From Nocardia alba NBRC 108234 (GTDB lineage: Bacteria > Actinomycetota > Actinomycetes > Mycobacteriales > Mycobacteriaceae): a stretch of 64,000 bases of DNA. Of this stretch, positions 54,701 to 62,410 are shown in pieces. The stretch lies in contig NZ_BDAX01000002.1 in NCBI RefSeq assembly GCF_001612665.1, forward strand, positions 310,001-374,000. The letters are read 5' to 3'. The notes beneath the pieces were generated by a model that saw only the letters and a program-made list of their open reading frames with translations, was not told where the DNA came from and ran no database searches. The position numbers and the translations under genes are program-made. Within the stretch, counting starts at the first letter, position 1, and every line of letters starts with the position of its first letter.

Positions 54701-55210
54701 GCGGGGCCCGGTCTCGGCGAGGATCGGAATCAGCTGGTCGACGGAGGCGCTGGCGTGCAACGGCACCGACACCGCGCCCAGCCGAAGGCAGGCCAGTTCC
54801 ACGGTGACGTAGTCGGTACTGGTGAATCCGACGACGGAGACGAACTCCCCCGGCCGCACCGGCGAGCTGGGATGGTGATGCCATTCGGTCGCCACCGCGC
54901 CCGCCCGCGACCACAGTTCGCCGTAGCTGATGGTCTCGAAGGCAGGCAGCAGGCGAAGTGTCGTGCGGCCGGTCGCCGGGTCGGTGCTCGTTTCCCGCGC
55001 GCGTTCCCCCAGGGCGGGCCGGTCGGCGTACCCCTCCATGATCGTGGCCACGATCCGGCCCAGCGACAGCCCCGGCCGCCGGATCGCCGCGGTGACGGCC
55101 GCATCCGGTACGGTATCGCGGAATTGTCGGTCGGTGGCCCGCAACTCGGCGATTCGGTGTGCGCGTCGAGCGTCGAGAGCGCTGGTCTCCGAGCGCGAAA
55201 CCGTCACCAT
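51719..55210 (-). CDS. car: Carboxylic acid reductase (A-PCP-R)
   Basis: A 1163-residue enzyme that turns fatty or aromatic acids into aldehydes with ATP and NADPH. Adenylation domain (1-640): 'LIYTSGSTGTPKGAMYT' (257-273), 'DGFGSTEAGRIMVNG', 'YRTGD'. Carrier domain with phosphopantetheine Ser690 in 'DLGGDSLSAL'. Reductase domain from about 780: 'VLITGANGYLGRFL' (783-796) and catalytic Tyr954-Lys958 in 'GYSTSKWASE'. Length matches Nocardia CAR (about 1170). No phosphopantetheinyl transferase is in the window. Divergent from the sulfotransferase; GGAGG 6 nt before the ATG. Likely forms the aldehyde end of the lipid pathway product. Confidence 0.95.
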   Translation of the reverse strand: MVTVSRSETSALDARRAHRIAELRATDRQFRDTVPDAAVTAAIRRPGLSLGRIVATIMEGYADRPALGERARETSTDPATGRTTLRLLPAFETISYGELWSRAGAVATEWHHHPSSPVRPGEFVSVVGFTSTDYVTVELACLRLGAVSVPLHASASVDQLIPILAETGPRVLATSLERLTTAVACALASPSVRRLVVFDYQPAVDEHREQVEAARRRLADSPIALDALGDVLACGAGLPPRLPFDADPASDRLAMLIYTSGSTGTPKGAMYTDRMVIPAWRGFWPGTDELPIIGVHCLPMSHVSGRAAFSGTLAVGGIGYFTANSDLSTLFEDIALVRPTALRLVPRVCDMLFQRYHRELDQDASGDRVAAQARVREALRERFLGGRVVWAGTGSAPMSAEMAAFVESCVDLPLQDGFGSTEAGRIMVNGKVCRPPVRDYKLVDVPELGYARTDSPYPRGELLVKTDAIIPGYYQRPEATAEIFDHDGYYRTGDIMAEIGPDELVYLDRRTNVLKLSSGEFVSIARLEALFVTSPLVGQIFVYGNSERAYPLAVVVPTSAALDRVGDTVADLKPLIGESLRTIAKNANLPRHEIPRDYLIETEPFSTANGLLSDVRKLLRPKLKDRYGERLERMYAASADREAGELSALRRAGRNQPVAAAVLRAAQALLGGETGGLGADARFTDLGGDSLSALSLAGLLGEIFDVEVPVSVIINPANDFRQLARHIETALLGGPRQPTFASVHGAGSTRVRADDLTLEEFIDAATLDAAGALPTPSGATNTVLITGANGYLGRFLCLEWLTRTSGTVICLVRGATDAIARERLAAAFDRGDPDLVRHFDESAAGRLEVLAGDISAPGLGLDESTWHRLTDTVDLIVHPAALVNHVLPYPELFGPNVFGTAELIRMALTSRIKRISYVSTMGVVATATSSADEDADIRLTSPVRDLDGSYANGYSTSKWASEVLLRAAHEQFGLPVSVFRSDMILAHSSYSGQLNVPDVFTRLLLSLIVTGIAPRSFAAARDRARAHHGGLPVECTATAIAALSAPDTTGYRTFNVLDPRGVPLDVVVDWLIDAGHPITRIDDYDEWFTRFETAIRALPESRRRHSLHPLLQAFGNTRDTLDRAEFPTLRFETAMRAAGIGIPPLSGSLIRKYSTDLRRLRLI

Positions 55211-55415
55211 CGTCAGCCTCCGTAAGCAATGTCACTGTTCGCCGAACGCGACTGGCGAGATACGGACTCTACGGCGATCAACGGATGCGCATTCGGTCGT
55301 GAAGTCGATAAATCGCTTTCCTATCGACCGATTCGCAAAAATGACCACACCACACGAGATCAGCTCTCTTCCTTAATGTTTCGAATCAATAGAGGACGAA
55401 GCAAAAGGATGTGAC
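55211..55415. promoter_or_regulatory. Divergent promoter region, car / sulfotransferase
   Basis: A 205-nt AT-enriched gap between the divergent car and sulfotransferase genes, with no gene in it. It should drive the leftward car gene and the rightward sulfotransferase-AOS-P450 genes. I see no convincing palindrome or consensus promoter boxes. Confidence 0.5.
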
Positions 55416-56543
55416 GTGAATAAACTCGGCACAGTGGAGGAACTGGAGTCGGCGGCCTCCAGCCTCACCGGGCTCACCGATTTCGGCCCGTCGGAGTACC
55501 GAGCCGGACTCGCGGTACTCCTGTCCTCCTATCAGGACGAGGCCGACCTGAGCCCGCAGGGCCTCCAGGCGGTGCAGGGCGAGTTGACCGGCATCCTCGC
55601 GTCGCGGCTGATCAGTCAGGCCCAGTGGGCCGCGCGCCCCGAGCACGCCGAGGTCGCGATCGAGCGGCCGGTGTTCATCGTCGGCATGCCGCGCACCGGC
55701 ACGACCACCCTGCACCGGATGCTGACCGCCGACCCGGCGCACCAGGGCCTGCAGATGTGGCTCGGTTACGCGCCGCAGCCCCGACCGGCCCGCACGGACT
55801 GGGCGGCCGACCCGGTCTTCCAGATGGTGCAGAACGGCATCGACGGATTCGTCGAACAGGTCCCCGGCTACCTGGGCATCCACAATCGCCGAGCCGACGA
55901 GGTGGAGGAATGTTGGCTGTTGACCCGCCAGTCGATGCTCTCGGCGTACTTCGAGTTCACCGGGAACCTGCCCTCCTACTCCGCGTGGCTGGCGGAGCAG
56001 GACTTCACCGAGACCTACCGACGGTACCGCCGCAACCTGCAACTGATCGGGCTGTCCGACATCGGCAAACGCTGGGTGCTCAAGTCCTCGAGTCATCTCG
56101 TGTGCCTGGACGCGCTGCTGGCGACGTTCCCTGACGCGCTGGTGATCCAGACCCATCGTCGGCCCGCCAGCGTGGTGCTCGGCTCGGCGTGCAGCATGGT
56201 GGACAAGATGGTCGCGGGCCGGTCGGCGAGCTTCCAGGGCGAGGCGATCGGCCCCATCCTGCTCGAGTTCGCCGTGCGCACGCTCGACCGCTACGCCGCC
56301 GACCGCTCCCGCCACGACCCGGCCGTCTTCCACGACGTCGAGTTCGACGAGTTCACGGCCGACCCGCTGGCCGTCGTCGCCGGCATCTACGAGCGTCTCG
56401 GCCGCGACCTCACCGACGAGATCCGCACCGCGATGCGCGCAGTGGTCGCCGAGGACGATCGCCTCCGTTCCCACACCTACGACCTGACCGACTACGGCAT
56501 CACCGCCGACGAGGTCGACGCCCGACTCGGCACGCTGATCTGA
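55416..56543 (+). CDS. PAPS-dependent sulfotransferase family protein
   Basis: A 375-residue P-loop sulfotransferase (Sulfotransfer_3 type common in mycolate actinomycetes). The 5'-phosphosulfate loop is 'IVGMPRTGTTTLHRML' (88-103) and the 3'-phosphate site 'LVIQTHRRPASVVLGSACSMVDK'. It would transfer sulfate from PAPS to a hydroxyl or amine of a small molecule or lipid. GTG start with AAAGGA 6 nt before. 11 nt before the oxoamine synthase gene, suggesting a common transcript and a shared product. Confidence 0.9.
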   Translation: MNKLGTVEELESAASSLTGLTDFGPSEYRAGLAVLLSSYQDEADLSPQGLQAVQGELTGILASRLISQAQWAARPEHAEVAIERPVFIVGMPRTGTTTLHRMLTADPAHQGLQMWLGYAPQPRPARTDWAADPVFQMVQNGIDGFVEQVPGYLGIHNRRADEVEECWLLTRQSMLSAYFEFTGNLPSYSAWLAEQDFTETYRRYRRNLQLIGLSDIGKRWVLKSSSHLVCLDALLATFPDALVIQTHRRPASVVLGSACSMVDKMVAGRSASFQGEAIGPILLEFAVRTLDRYAADRSRHDPAVFHDVEFDEFTADPLAVVAGIYERLGRDLTDEIRTAMRAVVAEDDRLRSHTYDLTDYGITADEVDARLGTLI

Positions 56544-56554
56544 GGGCAACGATC

Positions 56555-57790
56555 ATGACGACGCAGTCCTCGGTATCGGCACTGGATCGCTGGGGCTTCT
56601 CCACCTGGCTCGAAAGCGCGCGCGGGAGCGGCGAATTCATCACGTTGCCCGAGCTCGACGGCATCAACGACGCGGTCGTGAGCATCGACGGCAAGTCACT
56701 GGTCAATTTCTCCGGCATCGGTATCCTGGGCTGGCAACACGACCCGCGGGTGCGCGAGGTCTTCGCCGAGACGGCGAGGGACTACGGCCTGGTCGTCGGC
56801 GGATCCCGGATCATCCAGGGCGTCTCGCGGCCGCATCTGGAACTGGAGGCGCTCGTCGCCGAGATCACCGGCAAGGAGCGCGCGCTCACCTTCGCCACCG
56901 GGATGCTGGCCAATCTCGGTTTCGTGAACGCGATGAGCACCCGGTTCTCGTTCAACAACAGCCACGGCGTCGACAACACCGACACTGTGCTCGTGCTGGA
57001 CCGGGAATGCCACTGGAGCATGTGGAAGGCCGTCGAGCGTTTCAAGTTCGGCCGCAATCTGATCATGTTCGACCACAACGACACCGCCGGTCTTCGACGC
57101 GAACTCGAGCAGCTGGCCGGACGCAAGATCGTCGTCGGATTCGAGGCCGTGTACTCCGCCGACGGGTCGATGGCCCCGGTCGCCGAGATCCTCGATCTGT
57201 GCGAGGAGTTCGGCGCGATCAGTTTCGTCGACGACGCCAACGGGTTCATGGTCTACGGCAACGGCGGTCACCGGTTCGCCGCCGAGTACGCGGCGTTGCG
57301 CCGGGCGACCTTCCTGATGGTGTCGTTCGGCAAGGGCGTCGGGCTCAGCGGCGGCGCGCTCGCCGGACCGGCCGATGCCCTCGACGCGTTCCGATTCCTT
57401 TCCGGCACCACCGTTTTCACCACCAACATCCAGCCGCCGACCGTCGGCGCCATCGTGCACGTGCTGCGTCGGATGCGACAGGACCCGTCGATCATGGAGA
57501 ACTATCTCGACCGGGTCGACCGGCTCCGGGAGCGACTGCTGCGGATCGGCTGCACGATCAACCCGACACCCACCTACGTGACCTCGATCCTGGTGGGCGC
57601 CAACGACACCGCCGTGCGCGTGCGGCAGGAGTTCATCGACCGCGGCTACCTGGTGCCGATGTTCGGCTACCCGGCCGTGCCGAAGGATCGCGCGGTGATC
57701 CGCCTGTTGGTCAACAACAGGATCTCCGACGAGCAGCTCGACGGCTTCGTCGACACCCTCGCCGAACTCCGGGAGAAGTACGGGTTCTGA
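56555..57790 (+). CDS. Alpha-oxoamine synthase-like PLP enzyme
   Basis: A 411-residue fold-type I PLP enzyme of the AONS/KBL/serine palmitoyltransferase family. 'NFSGIGILGWQHDPRVREVF' start, 'GGSRIIQGVSRPHLELEALVAEITGKERALTFATGMLANLG', PLP-stacking His153 in 'DRECHWSMWKAVE', Asp226 for the pyridine N, and Schiff-base Lys260 in 'SFGKGVGLSGGALAG'. The family 'DEAHS' motif reads 'DDANG', with Asn229 for the His that normally orients substrate carboxylate. Members condense an acyl thioester with an amino acid, losing CO2, to give an alpha-aminoketone. Acyl donor could be the ACP of this locus or acyl-CoA. Confidence 0.88.
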   Translation: MTTQSSVSALDRWGFSTWLESARGSGEFITLPELDGINDAVVSIDGKSLVNFSGIGILGWQHDPRVREVFAETARDYGLVVGGSRIIQGVSRPHLELEALVAEITGKERALTFATGMLANLGFVNAMSTRFSFNNSHGVDNTDTVLVLDRECHWSMWKAVERFKFGRNLIMFDHNDTAGLRRELEQLAGRKIVVGFEAVYSADGSMAPVAEILDLCEEFGAISFVDDANGFMVYGNGGHRFAAEYAALRRATFLMVSFGKGVGLSGGALAGPADALDAFRFLSGTTVFTTNIQPPTVGAIVHVLRRMRQDPSIMENYLDRVDRLRERLLRIGCTINPTPTYVTSILVGANDTAVRVRQEFIDRGYLVPMFGYPAVPKDRAVIRLLVNNRISDEQLDGFVDTLAELREKYGF

Positions 57791-57792
57791 GC

Positions 57793-59085
57793 ATGACCGC
57801 GATCTCGCTGCCGCCGGGTCCCCGACTGCCCCGTTCGGTCCAGGGACTGCTCTACCTCAGCGGACGCCGCCGGATGATGCGGCGGTCGCGGCGCCGGTAC
57901 GGCCCGGTGTTCACGCTGAACCTGCCGGTCATGGGACCGTCGGTCTTCGTCGCCGACCCGGTGCTGGCCCGTGCGGTGTTCGCGGCCGGCGCCTCGGTCG
58001 CGGGCAAGGCCGAACCCAATCTCGGCGCGTTGCTCGGCCCCGGTTCGGTGTTCAGTCTCGACGACGATCCGCACCGGCGCCGTCGCCAGCTGCTGTCCCC
58101 GCTCTTCCACGGCAAACGGATGCGCGAGTACGAGGCGCTCATCGAGCGGGAATACGCGCGCGAGGCGGCGACGTGGCCGGAGAACACCGAATTCCCGATC
58201 CTGCCCTCGACCATCCGCATCGCGCTCAACACCATCCTGCGCGCGGTGTTCGGCGCGGACGGCGAAGAACTCGCCGCCTTGCGGCAGCTGATGCCGACTC
58301 TCGGGGACGCGGGCTCGCGATTGGCGACCGGCGGTGCGATCGGATTCGCGCGTGGCCGTTCGACGCGAGCCCGGTTCGATGCGCGCCGCGCCGAATACGA
58401 CGCGCTGATCGAGCAGCTGATCAGCCGCGCACTCGCCGACCCGGGCCTGCCCGACCGTGCGGACATTCTCGCGTTGCTGCTTCGAAATCACTATGAGGAC
58501 GGAAAGGCCATGTCGCACAGCGACATGGCCGATGAGTTGGCGACCTTGCTCACCGCGGGCAACGAGACCTCCGCCAACACCATGGCCTGGACGCTGGAAC
58601 GCCTGCGCCGACACCCGCGGGCGCTGGCCCGGCTGGTGGACGACCTGGATGCCGGAAACGACGAGGTGCTCCAGCAGACGATCTGGGAGGTTCAGCGCGT
58701 TCGACCGGTGATCGGCACGGTGTCGCGGCAGGTGAAGGCGCCGAGCGTGGAGTTGGGTGACTGGGTGATCGCGCGCGGCCACCGGATCATCGTCTCGATC
58801 GCGCTGATCCACGGCGACGAAGCCGTCTACCCCGACCCCGAGGTCTTCGATCCCGGTCGTTTCGCCGGTGGCCGACCCGATCCCCTGTCGTGGCTGACCT
58901 ACGGCGGCGGCAATCGCCGCTGTCTCGGCTCGGATTTCGCCGAGACCGAGATGAAGATCGTCCTGCGCTGTCTGCTGCGGGATTTCGAGCTGGTGCCGAC
59001 CACCGCGACCGGGGAGCGGATGCGCGATCGCGGTGTCGCCTACATGCCGGGCAAAGGCGGTCGGGTGGCTTTGCGCCGTCGATAG
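57793..59085 (+). CDS. Cytochrome P450
   Basis: A 430-residue soluble P450. I-helix 'LLTAGNETSANTMAW' with the AGxxT oxygen-activation motif, K-helix ExxR in 'IWEVQRVRPV', and heme-ligand Cys377 in 'TYGGGNRRCLGSDFA'. The N-terminal 'LPPGPRLPRSVQGLLYL' and the 'CLGSDFAETEMKIVLR' form are close to CYP110/CYP102-like fatty-acid hydroxylases. Start overlaps the oxoamine synthase end region (2-nt gap). Hydroxylation of the lipid chain before sulfation is a plausible role. No ferredoxin gene is near. Confidence 0.92.
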   Translation: MTAISLPPGPRLPRSVQGLLYLSGRRRMMRRSRRRYGPVFTLNLPVMGPSVFVADPVLARAVFAAGASVAGKAEPNLGALLGPGSVFSLDDDPHRRRRQLLSPLFHGKRMREYEALIEREYAREAATWPENTEFPILPSTIRIALNTILRAVFGADGEELAALRQLMPTLGDAGSRLATGGAIGFARGRSTRARFDARRAEYDALIEQLISRALADPGLPDRADILALLLRNHYEDGKAMSHSDMADELATLLTAGNETSANTMAWTLERLRRHPRALARLVDDLDAGNDEVLQQTIWEVQRVRPVIGTVSRQVKAPSVELGDWVIARGHRIIVSIALIHGDEAVYPDPEVFDPGRFAGGRPDPLSWLTYGGGNRRCLGSDFAETEMKIVLRCLLRDFELVPTTATGERMRDRGVAYMPGKGGRVALRRR

Positions 59086-59086
59086 T

Positions 59087-59971
59087 TCAGTCGAGGGCGC
59101 GGCATCCCTCGATGAAGCGGACCAGTTCGTCGAGCTTGTCCGAGCGCACGTCGACCGCACGGTCGACCACCTTGACCAGGTGCGCGTAGGCGGCGGTGTG
59201 GTCGTATTCGGCCACGTCGGCGATACGAAGGGCCCAGCGCCAGTAGCCACGCATGGTGTCGGCCAGCGGCATCCGGAATCCCTCGATGACCTCACGGATC
59301 GGTTCGACCACCGCGTCGCCGTGCACCCGCAGGTACCGGCTCACGACATCGGCCATGAAGGTGAAATGGCGGGCCTCGTCCCGGGACAGGCGCGTCAGCA
59401 CCTCACCGAGCACCGGATCGGCGACCACATCGCGTAGCTGCTGGTAATACATCTGGGTCGCCTTCTCCTGCACCAGCGCGTAGGCGAAGAACTGCACCGG
59501 ATGCCGATAGGGCAGATCGAACGGTTTGCGGCCCTCGACCGCGAGATCGGTGCGCAACGTCGCGCGGTCGGCCATCCCGGCGGCCTCCTGATAGCGCGCG
59601 AGCGCCCGCGCGTGGGTGTCCTCCTCGGCCGCCCAGCGCACGGTGAAGTGATACAGCTCGCGATTGTGTACGAACGTCTCGGCGTCCACCGTGTCGTCCA
59701 CGGGGAAATACCGGTGGTAGACGTCGAAATAGCCGGGCAGGTGATCCTCGATATAGGTGATGAACTGCACGGCAGAGCGCTGACCCTCGGTGAGTCGGCC
59801 CGCGTCGGCCCGCGCCCAGTCGAAGGCGGTTTCCACATCCCAGCCGCGCGCGGCCGGGGAGGCGGCGAAGAATCCATCGACGGCGGCGCCCACATCGCCC
59901 GCCGGGATCAGCTCGGCCCCGGCGATCGGTCGTGGCGTCACAATGCGCTCGGGCGTTGACTTCTCGGACAT
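59087..59971 (-). CDS. Acyl-ACP desaturase-like diiron enzyme
   Basis: A 294-residue ferritin-like protein with all six diiron ligands of soluble acyl-ACP desaturases: Glu75, Glu117 and His120 in 'AAEEDTHARAL', Glu169 in 'LVQEKATQMYY', Glu199 and His202 in 'SRDEARHFTFM'. It would oxidise an acyl chain on the ACP at 60817-61080. Basic N-terminus 'KSTPERIVTPRPIAG'. Its stop is 1 nt from the convergent P450 stop. AGGAG precedes the ATG. It is the last gene of the operon that begins with the acyl-AMP ligase. Desaturase, acetylenase or hydroxylase activity are all possible. Confidence 0.87.
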   Translation of the reverse strand: MSEKSTPERIVTPRPIAGAELIPAGDVGAAVDGFFAASPAARGWDVETAFDWARADAGRLTEGQRSAVQFITYIEDHLPGYFDVYHRYFPVDDTVDAETFVHNRELYHFTVRWAAEEDTHARALARYQEAAGMADRATLRTDLAVEGRKPFDLPYRHPVQFFAYALVQEKATQMYYQQLRDVVADPVLGEVLTRLSRDEARHFTFMADVVSRYLRVHGDAVVEPIREVIEGFRMPLADTMRGYWRWALRIADVAEYDHTAAYAHLVKVVDRAVDVRSDKLDELVRFIEGCRALD

Positions 59972-59986
59972 GGGGACTCCTCCCGG

Positions 59987-60820
59987 TCAGCGGGCATTGC
60001 GGCAGGTCAGGGCGTAATGCTTGGTGGTATAACCCCAGCCGGCGTTGGCGATCTCCAGATAGCGCGCCAGCTTGGCGGCCAGGCCCGGTTCGTGCGCGTC
60101 GATCCGCTCGGCGGCCGCCTCCACGTTGGCGATCCAGTCGTCGATGGTGCGGCGGTAGTCGTCGGTGAGATCGTCCACCGCGTCGATCGCGAACCCGGCA
60201 TTCTCGGCACCGGCCACCAGTTCCGAGAGCGGGCGCAGCTCACCGAATCCGAAGATGTCCGAACGGATGAACCGGGTGCCGGTGCGATCGTCGAACGCGG
60301 CGCGAGTCCTGGCGCTGCGAAAGCAGCTCTCCGACACGTAGAGCATGCCGCCGCGGCGCAGTGTGCGCCGGGCGCGGGCGAACGCGGTGTCCAGATCGGG
60401 CATGTGCACGATCGACCCGAGCATCGTGACCGCGTCGAAGGCGCGTGCGGGCAGTTCCAGCTGCTCGAAGTGCGCGACCTGGGTCCGCACCCGGTCGGTG
60501 AGCCCACGCGCGGCGGCCTGCCCGGCGATGTATTCGTGCTGGCGCGGCGCGGGACTCACGCCGACCGTCTGACAGCCGAACTCCTCGGCCATGAACAGGA
60601 TCAGCGAACCCCATCCGCAGCCGGCGTCGAGTACCCGTTCGCCACCCGAGAGACCGAGCCGCCCCGCGACGAACCGCAACTTGTGCCGCTGCGCCTGTTC
60701 GAGGGTGTCGGTGTCGCTCAGGTACCGGCCGGAGCTGTATTTGCGCAGCGGGTCGAGGAATTCGCCGAAGACCTCGGGATCGAGGTCGTAGTGCTGGTTG
60801 GTTTCGGCGACCTCGATCAC
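59987..60820 (-). CDS. SAM methyltransferase, cyclopropane-synthase type
   Basis: A 277-residue methyltransferase. The N-terminus 'NQHYDLDPEVFGEFLDPLRKYSSGRY' is the pattern seen in cyclopropane fatty acid and mycolic acid methyltransferases ahead of the SAM motif 'RVLDAGCGWGSLILFMAEEFG' (62-82). Those enzymes methylate a double bond to give cyclopropane, methyl branch or methoxy groups, so an ACP-bound unsaturated acyl made by a diiron partner is a logical substrate. However, the C-terminal half lacks clear family marks and an O- or C-methyltransferase on a smaller substrate is possible. GTG start overlaps the ACP stop by 4 nt. Confidence 0.82.
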   Translation of the reverse strand: MIEVAETNQHYDLDPEVFGEFLDPLRKYSSGRYLSDTDTLEQAQRHKLRFVAGRLGLSGGERVLDAGCGWGSLILFMAEEFGCQTVGVSPAPRQHEYIAGQAAARGLTDRVRTQVAHFEQLELPARAFDAVTMLGSIVHMPDLDTAFARARRTLRRGGMLYVSESCFRSARTRAAFDDRTGTRFIRSDIFGFGELRPLSELVAGAENAGFAIDAVDDLTDDYRRTIDDWIANVEAAAERIDAHEPGLAAKLARYLEIANAGWGYTTKHYALTCRNAR

Positions 60821-61080
60821 GCGGGAACCTCCGCCAACGCCCGGTGCACCACGGCCGCCACGTCGGCGAGGGTGGACATGCCGAACACGTCCTGGTCGTC
60901 GAGTTCGATGTCGTAGGTGCGCTCGATGCGGGCCACCATGCGCAGCACGCGCACCGAATCGACGCCCACCACACCACGCAGGTCGACGTCGGACCCCAGT
61001 TCGGCGGCGGGGACGCCGATCTCGGCGGTGGCGATCTCGGTGACGGTGGCCAGGATGTCGGCGACGGTGGAGGTGCTCAT
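60817..61080 (-). CDS. Stand-alone acyl carrier protein
   Basis: An 87-residue carrier with phosphopantetheine Ser42 in 'LRGVVGVDSVRVLRM' and helix 3 region 'YDIELDDQDVFGMSTLADVAAVV'. It overlaps thioesterase and methyltransferase genes by 4 nt on each side, locating it centrally in the lipid operon. The acyl-AMP ligase at the operon head would load it. It differs from the PKS carrier at 20179 (GYES) and from FabC-type carriers (DSLD). Confidence 0.92.
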   Translation of the reverse strand: MSTSTVADILATVTEIATAEIGVPAAELGSDVDLRGVVGVDSVRVLRMVARIERTYDIELDDQDVFGMSTLADVAAVVHRALAEVPA

Positions 61081-61616
61081 GGGCGTCCGTTCTGGGTTGA
61101 GATGGCGTGCTCGAGCCGGGCGGCGTCGGCGTCGTCGAGGGTGAGAAGGTGGCGGACGTCGCCCAGGGCGAACGGCCGATAGGTGGCCGTGGCCGACGCG
61201 CAGAGTTCGTCGTCCACGTCGTGGATTTCCGCGCTCGCCGTGATGACGTCGGCCTCCGCGCGGGAGATGGTCGCGGTGCAGTGGTAGTCGTGGTCGACCC
61301 GCAGCGGCGTCAGGTAGCGGGTGCGCATCGAGATGGTGAAGGCAGGCACCCCGCGCTCGACCATGATCACGTTGGCCATCACCTCGTCGCAGATCACGCC
61401 GACCAGACCGCCGTGCAGGACGCCGGGATACGACTCGAAGGACCGAGTGGGGCGGAAACCGGCGCGCAGACCGTCGGGGTGGCGGGTGAAGCGCAGCCCC
61501 AGACCCGCCGGGTTGTGCGGCGAGCAGCCGAAGCAGTGGTAGTCCGGCACCGCCTCCCATGGCAGCCGCACCGCGAGGTCGGGGGTGTCCGCGCGGGCGG
61601 GCTCAGGGGTGCGCAT
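61077..61616 (-). CDS. Hotdog-fold thioesterase
   Basis: A 179-residue PaaI/4HBT-type thioesterase: 'CFGCSPHNPAGLGLRF', 'SYPGVLHGGLVGVICDEVMANVI' with the helix residue Asp/Glu, 'PAFTISMRTRYLTPLRVDHDYHCTATI'. It hydrolyses acyl-CoA or acyl-ACP; the product could be the free acid that the carboxylic acid reductase accepts. Coupled by overlap to the ACP gene and 5 nt from the diiron gene. Confidence 0.88.
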   Translation of the reverse strand: MRTPEPARADTPDLAVRLPWEAVPDYHCFGCSPHNPAGLGLRFTRHPDGLRAGFRPTRSFESYPGVLHGGLVGVICDEVMANVIMVERGVPAFTISMRTRYLTPLRVDHDYHCTATISRAEADVITASAEIHDVDDELCASATATYRPFALGDVRHLLTLDDADAARLEHAISTQNGRP

Positions 61617-61621
61617 CCAGC

Positions 61622-62410
61622 TCAGGCGATCGCATCGGCCAGGGCGCGCCGCACCCGGGCATTGGTGGACAGGTCGAGTCCGGTGATACCGGCGAACGTG
61701 CGCCGAACCTTGTCGTGCAGCACCGCGAGCTCGCCCTCGGCCGCGATCTGTTCCAGGAACAGTTCGAAGCCGGTGTCGATCGTCTCGTGCTCGCCGAGTT
61801 CGGTGAGGCCGGATTTGAACGTGCTCACCGGATGCTTGATCTTGGCTTCGGAACTGTAGACGTAGAGCGTTTCCAGCACCGACGCCAACTCCTCGGGTCG
61901 CCGGGCGAGCCGCTGCGTGGTGTAGTGGATGAACTCCCGAGCGTGGCCCGCCTCGTCGCGGCTCGCGTTCAACAGCAGCCCCTCGAGCACCGGCTCGCGC
62001 ACCCACTGCGACACCGCGCGATAGACGTGGTTGACGGTGAGCTCGGAGATGATGTTGGTGGCCAGGGTCGCCGACGGCGTCGTGCCCGGCGCGTACGGCG
62101 CACGCATCGCCCCGACCGCGTTGTCGTCGACGCTCTCGCCGACCGCGGCCAGCCAGGACCGGAACGCGTAGTGGTGCTGCACTTCCTGGTAGCCCCACAC
62201 CACGGCGAAGGTGGAGAAGTCGTAGTCGTCGACGAATTCGTTGAGGAATCCGTGCACGGCGGCGATGACATTGGATTCGCCCATGGTGGCGCTCTTGGCG
62301 AGAGTCACGTACTCGGGCCGGACCAGCGCGGGGTCGATGGCGTCGAGGTCGAGGTCACCCAGCCGCCAGTGCTGGCGCTCGTAATGGCGGAAGACGTCGT
62401 AGCTGTGCAT
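61622..62410 (-). CDS. Second ferritin-like diiron enzyme
   Basis: A 262-residue all-helical protein. Ligand set: Glu45 in 'ATMGESNVI', Glu76 and His79 in 'GYQEVQHHYAF', Glu123 in 'IISELTVNHVY', Glu153 and His156 in 'SRDEAGHAREF'. This matches the four Glu and two His of carboxylate-bridged diiron oxygenases (acyl-ACP desaturase, AurF-like) but sequence is clearly different from the first one at 59087. It begins inside the end of the acyl-AMP ligase gene (106-nt overlap); GGAG 5 nt before the ATG at 62410 supports that start. Having two diiron enzymes with one ACP hints at successive oxidations of the same chain. Confidence 0.85.
   Translation of the reverse strand: MHSYDVFRHYERQHWRLGDLDLDAIDPALVRPEYVTLAKSATMGESNVIAAVHGFLNEFVDDYDFSTFAVVWGYQEVQHHYAFRSWLAAVGESVDDNAVGAMRAPYAPGTTPSATLATNIISELTVNHVYRAVSQWVREPVLEGLLLNASRDEAGHAREFIHYTTQRLARRPEELASVLETLYVYSSEAKIKHPVSTFKSGLTELGEHETIDTGFELFLEQIAAEGELAVLHDKVRRTFAGITGLDLSTNARVRRALADAIA

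Noticed and set aside
57667..59295. A 542-codon minus-strand frame opposite the P450
   Set aside because: No domain; the P450 on the plus strand is complete.
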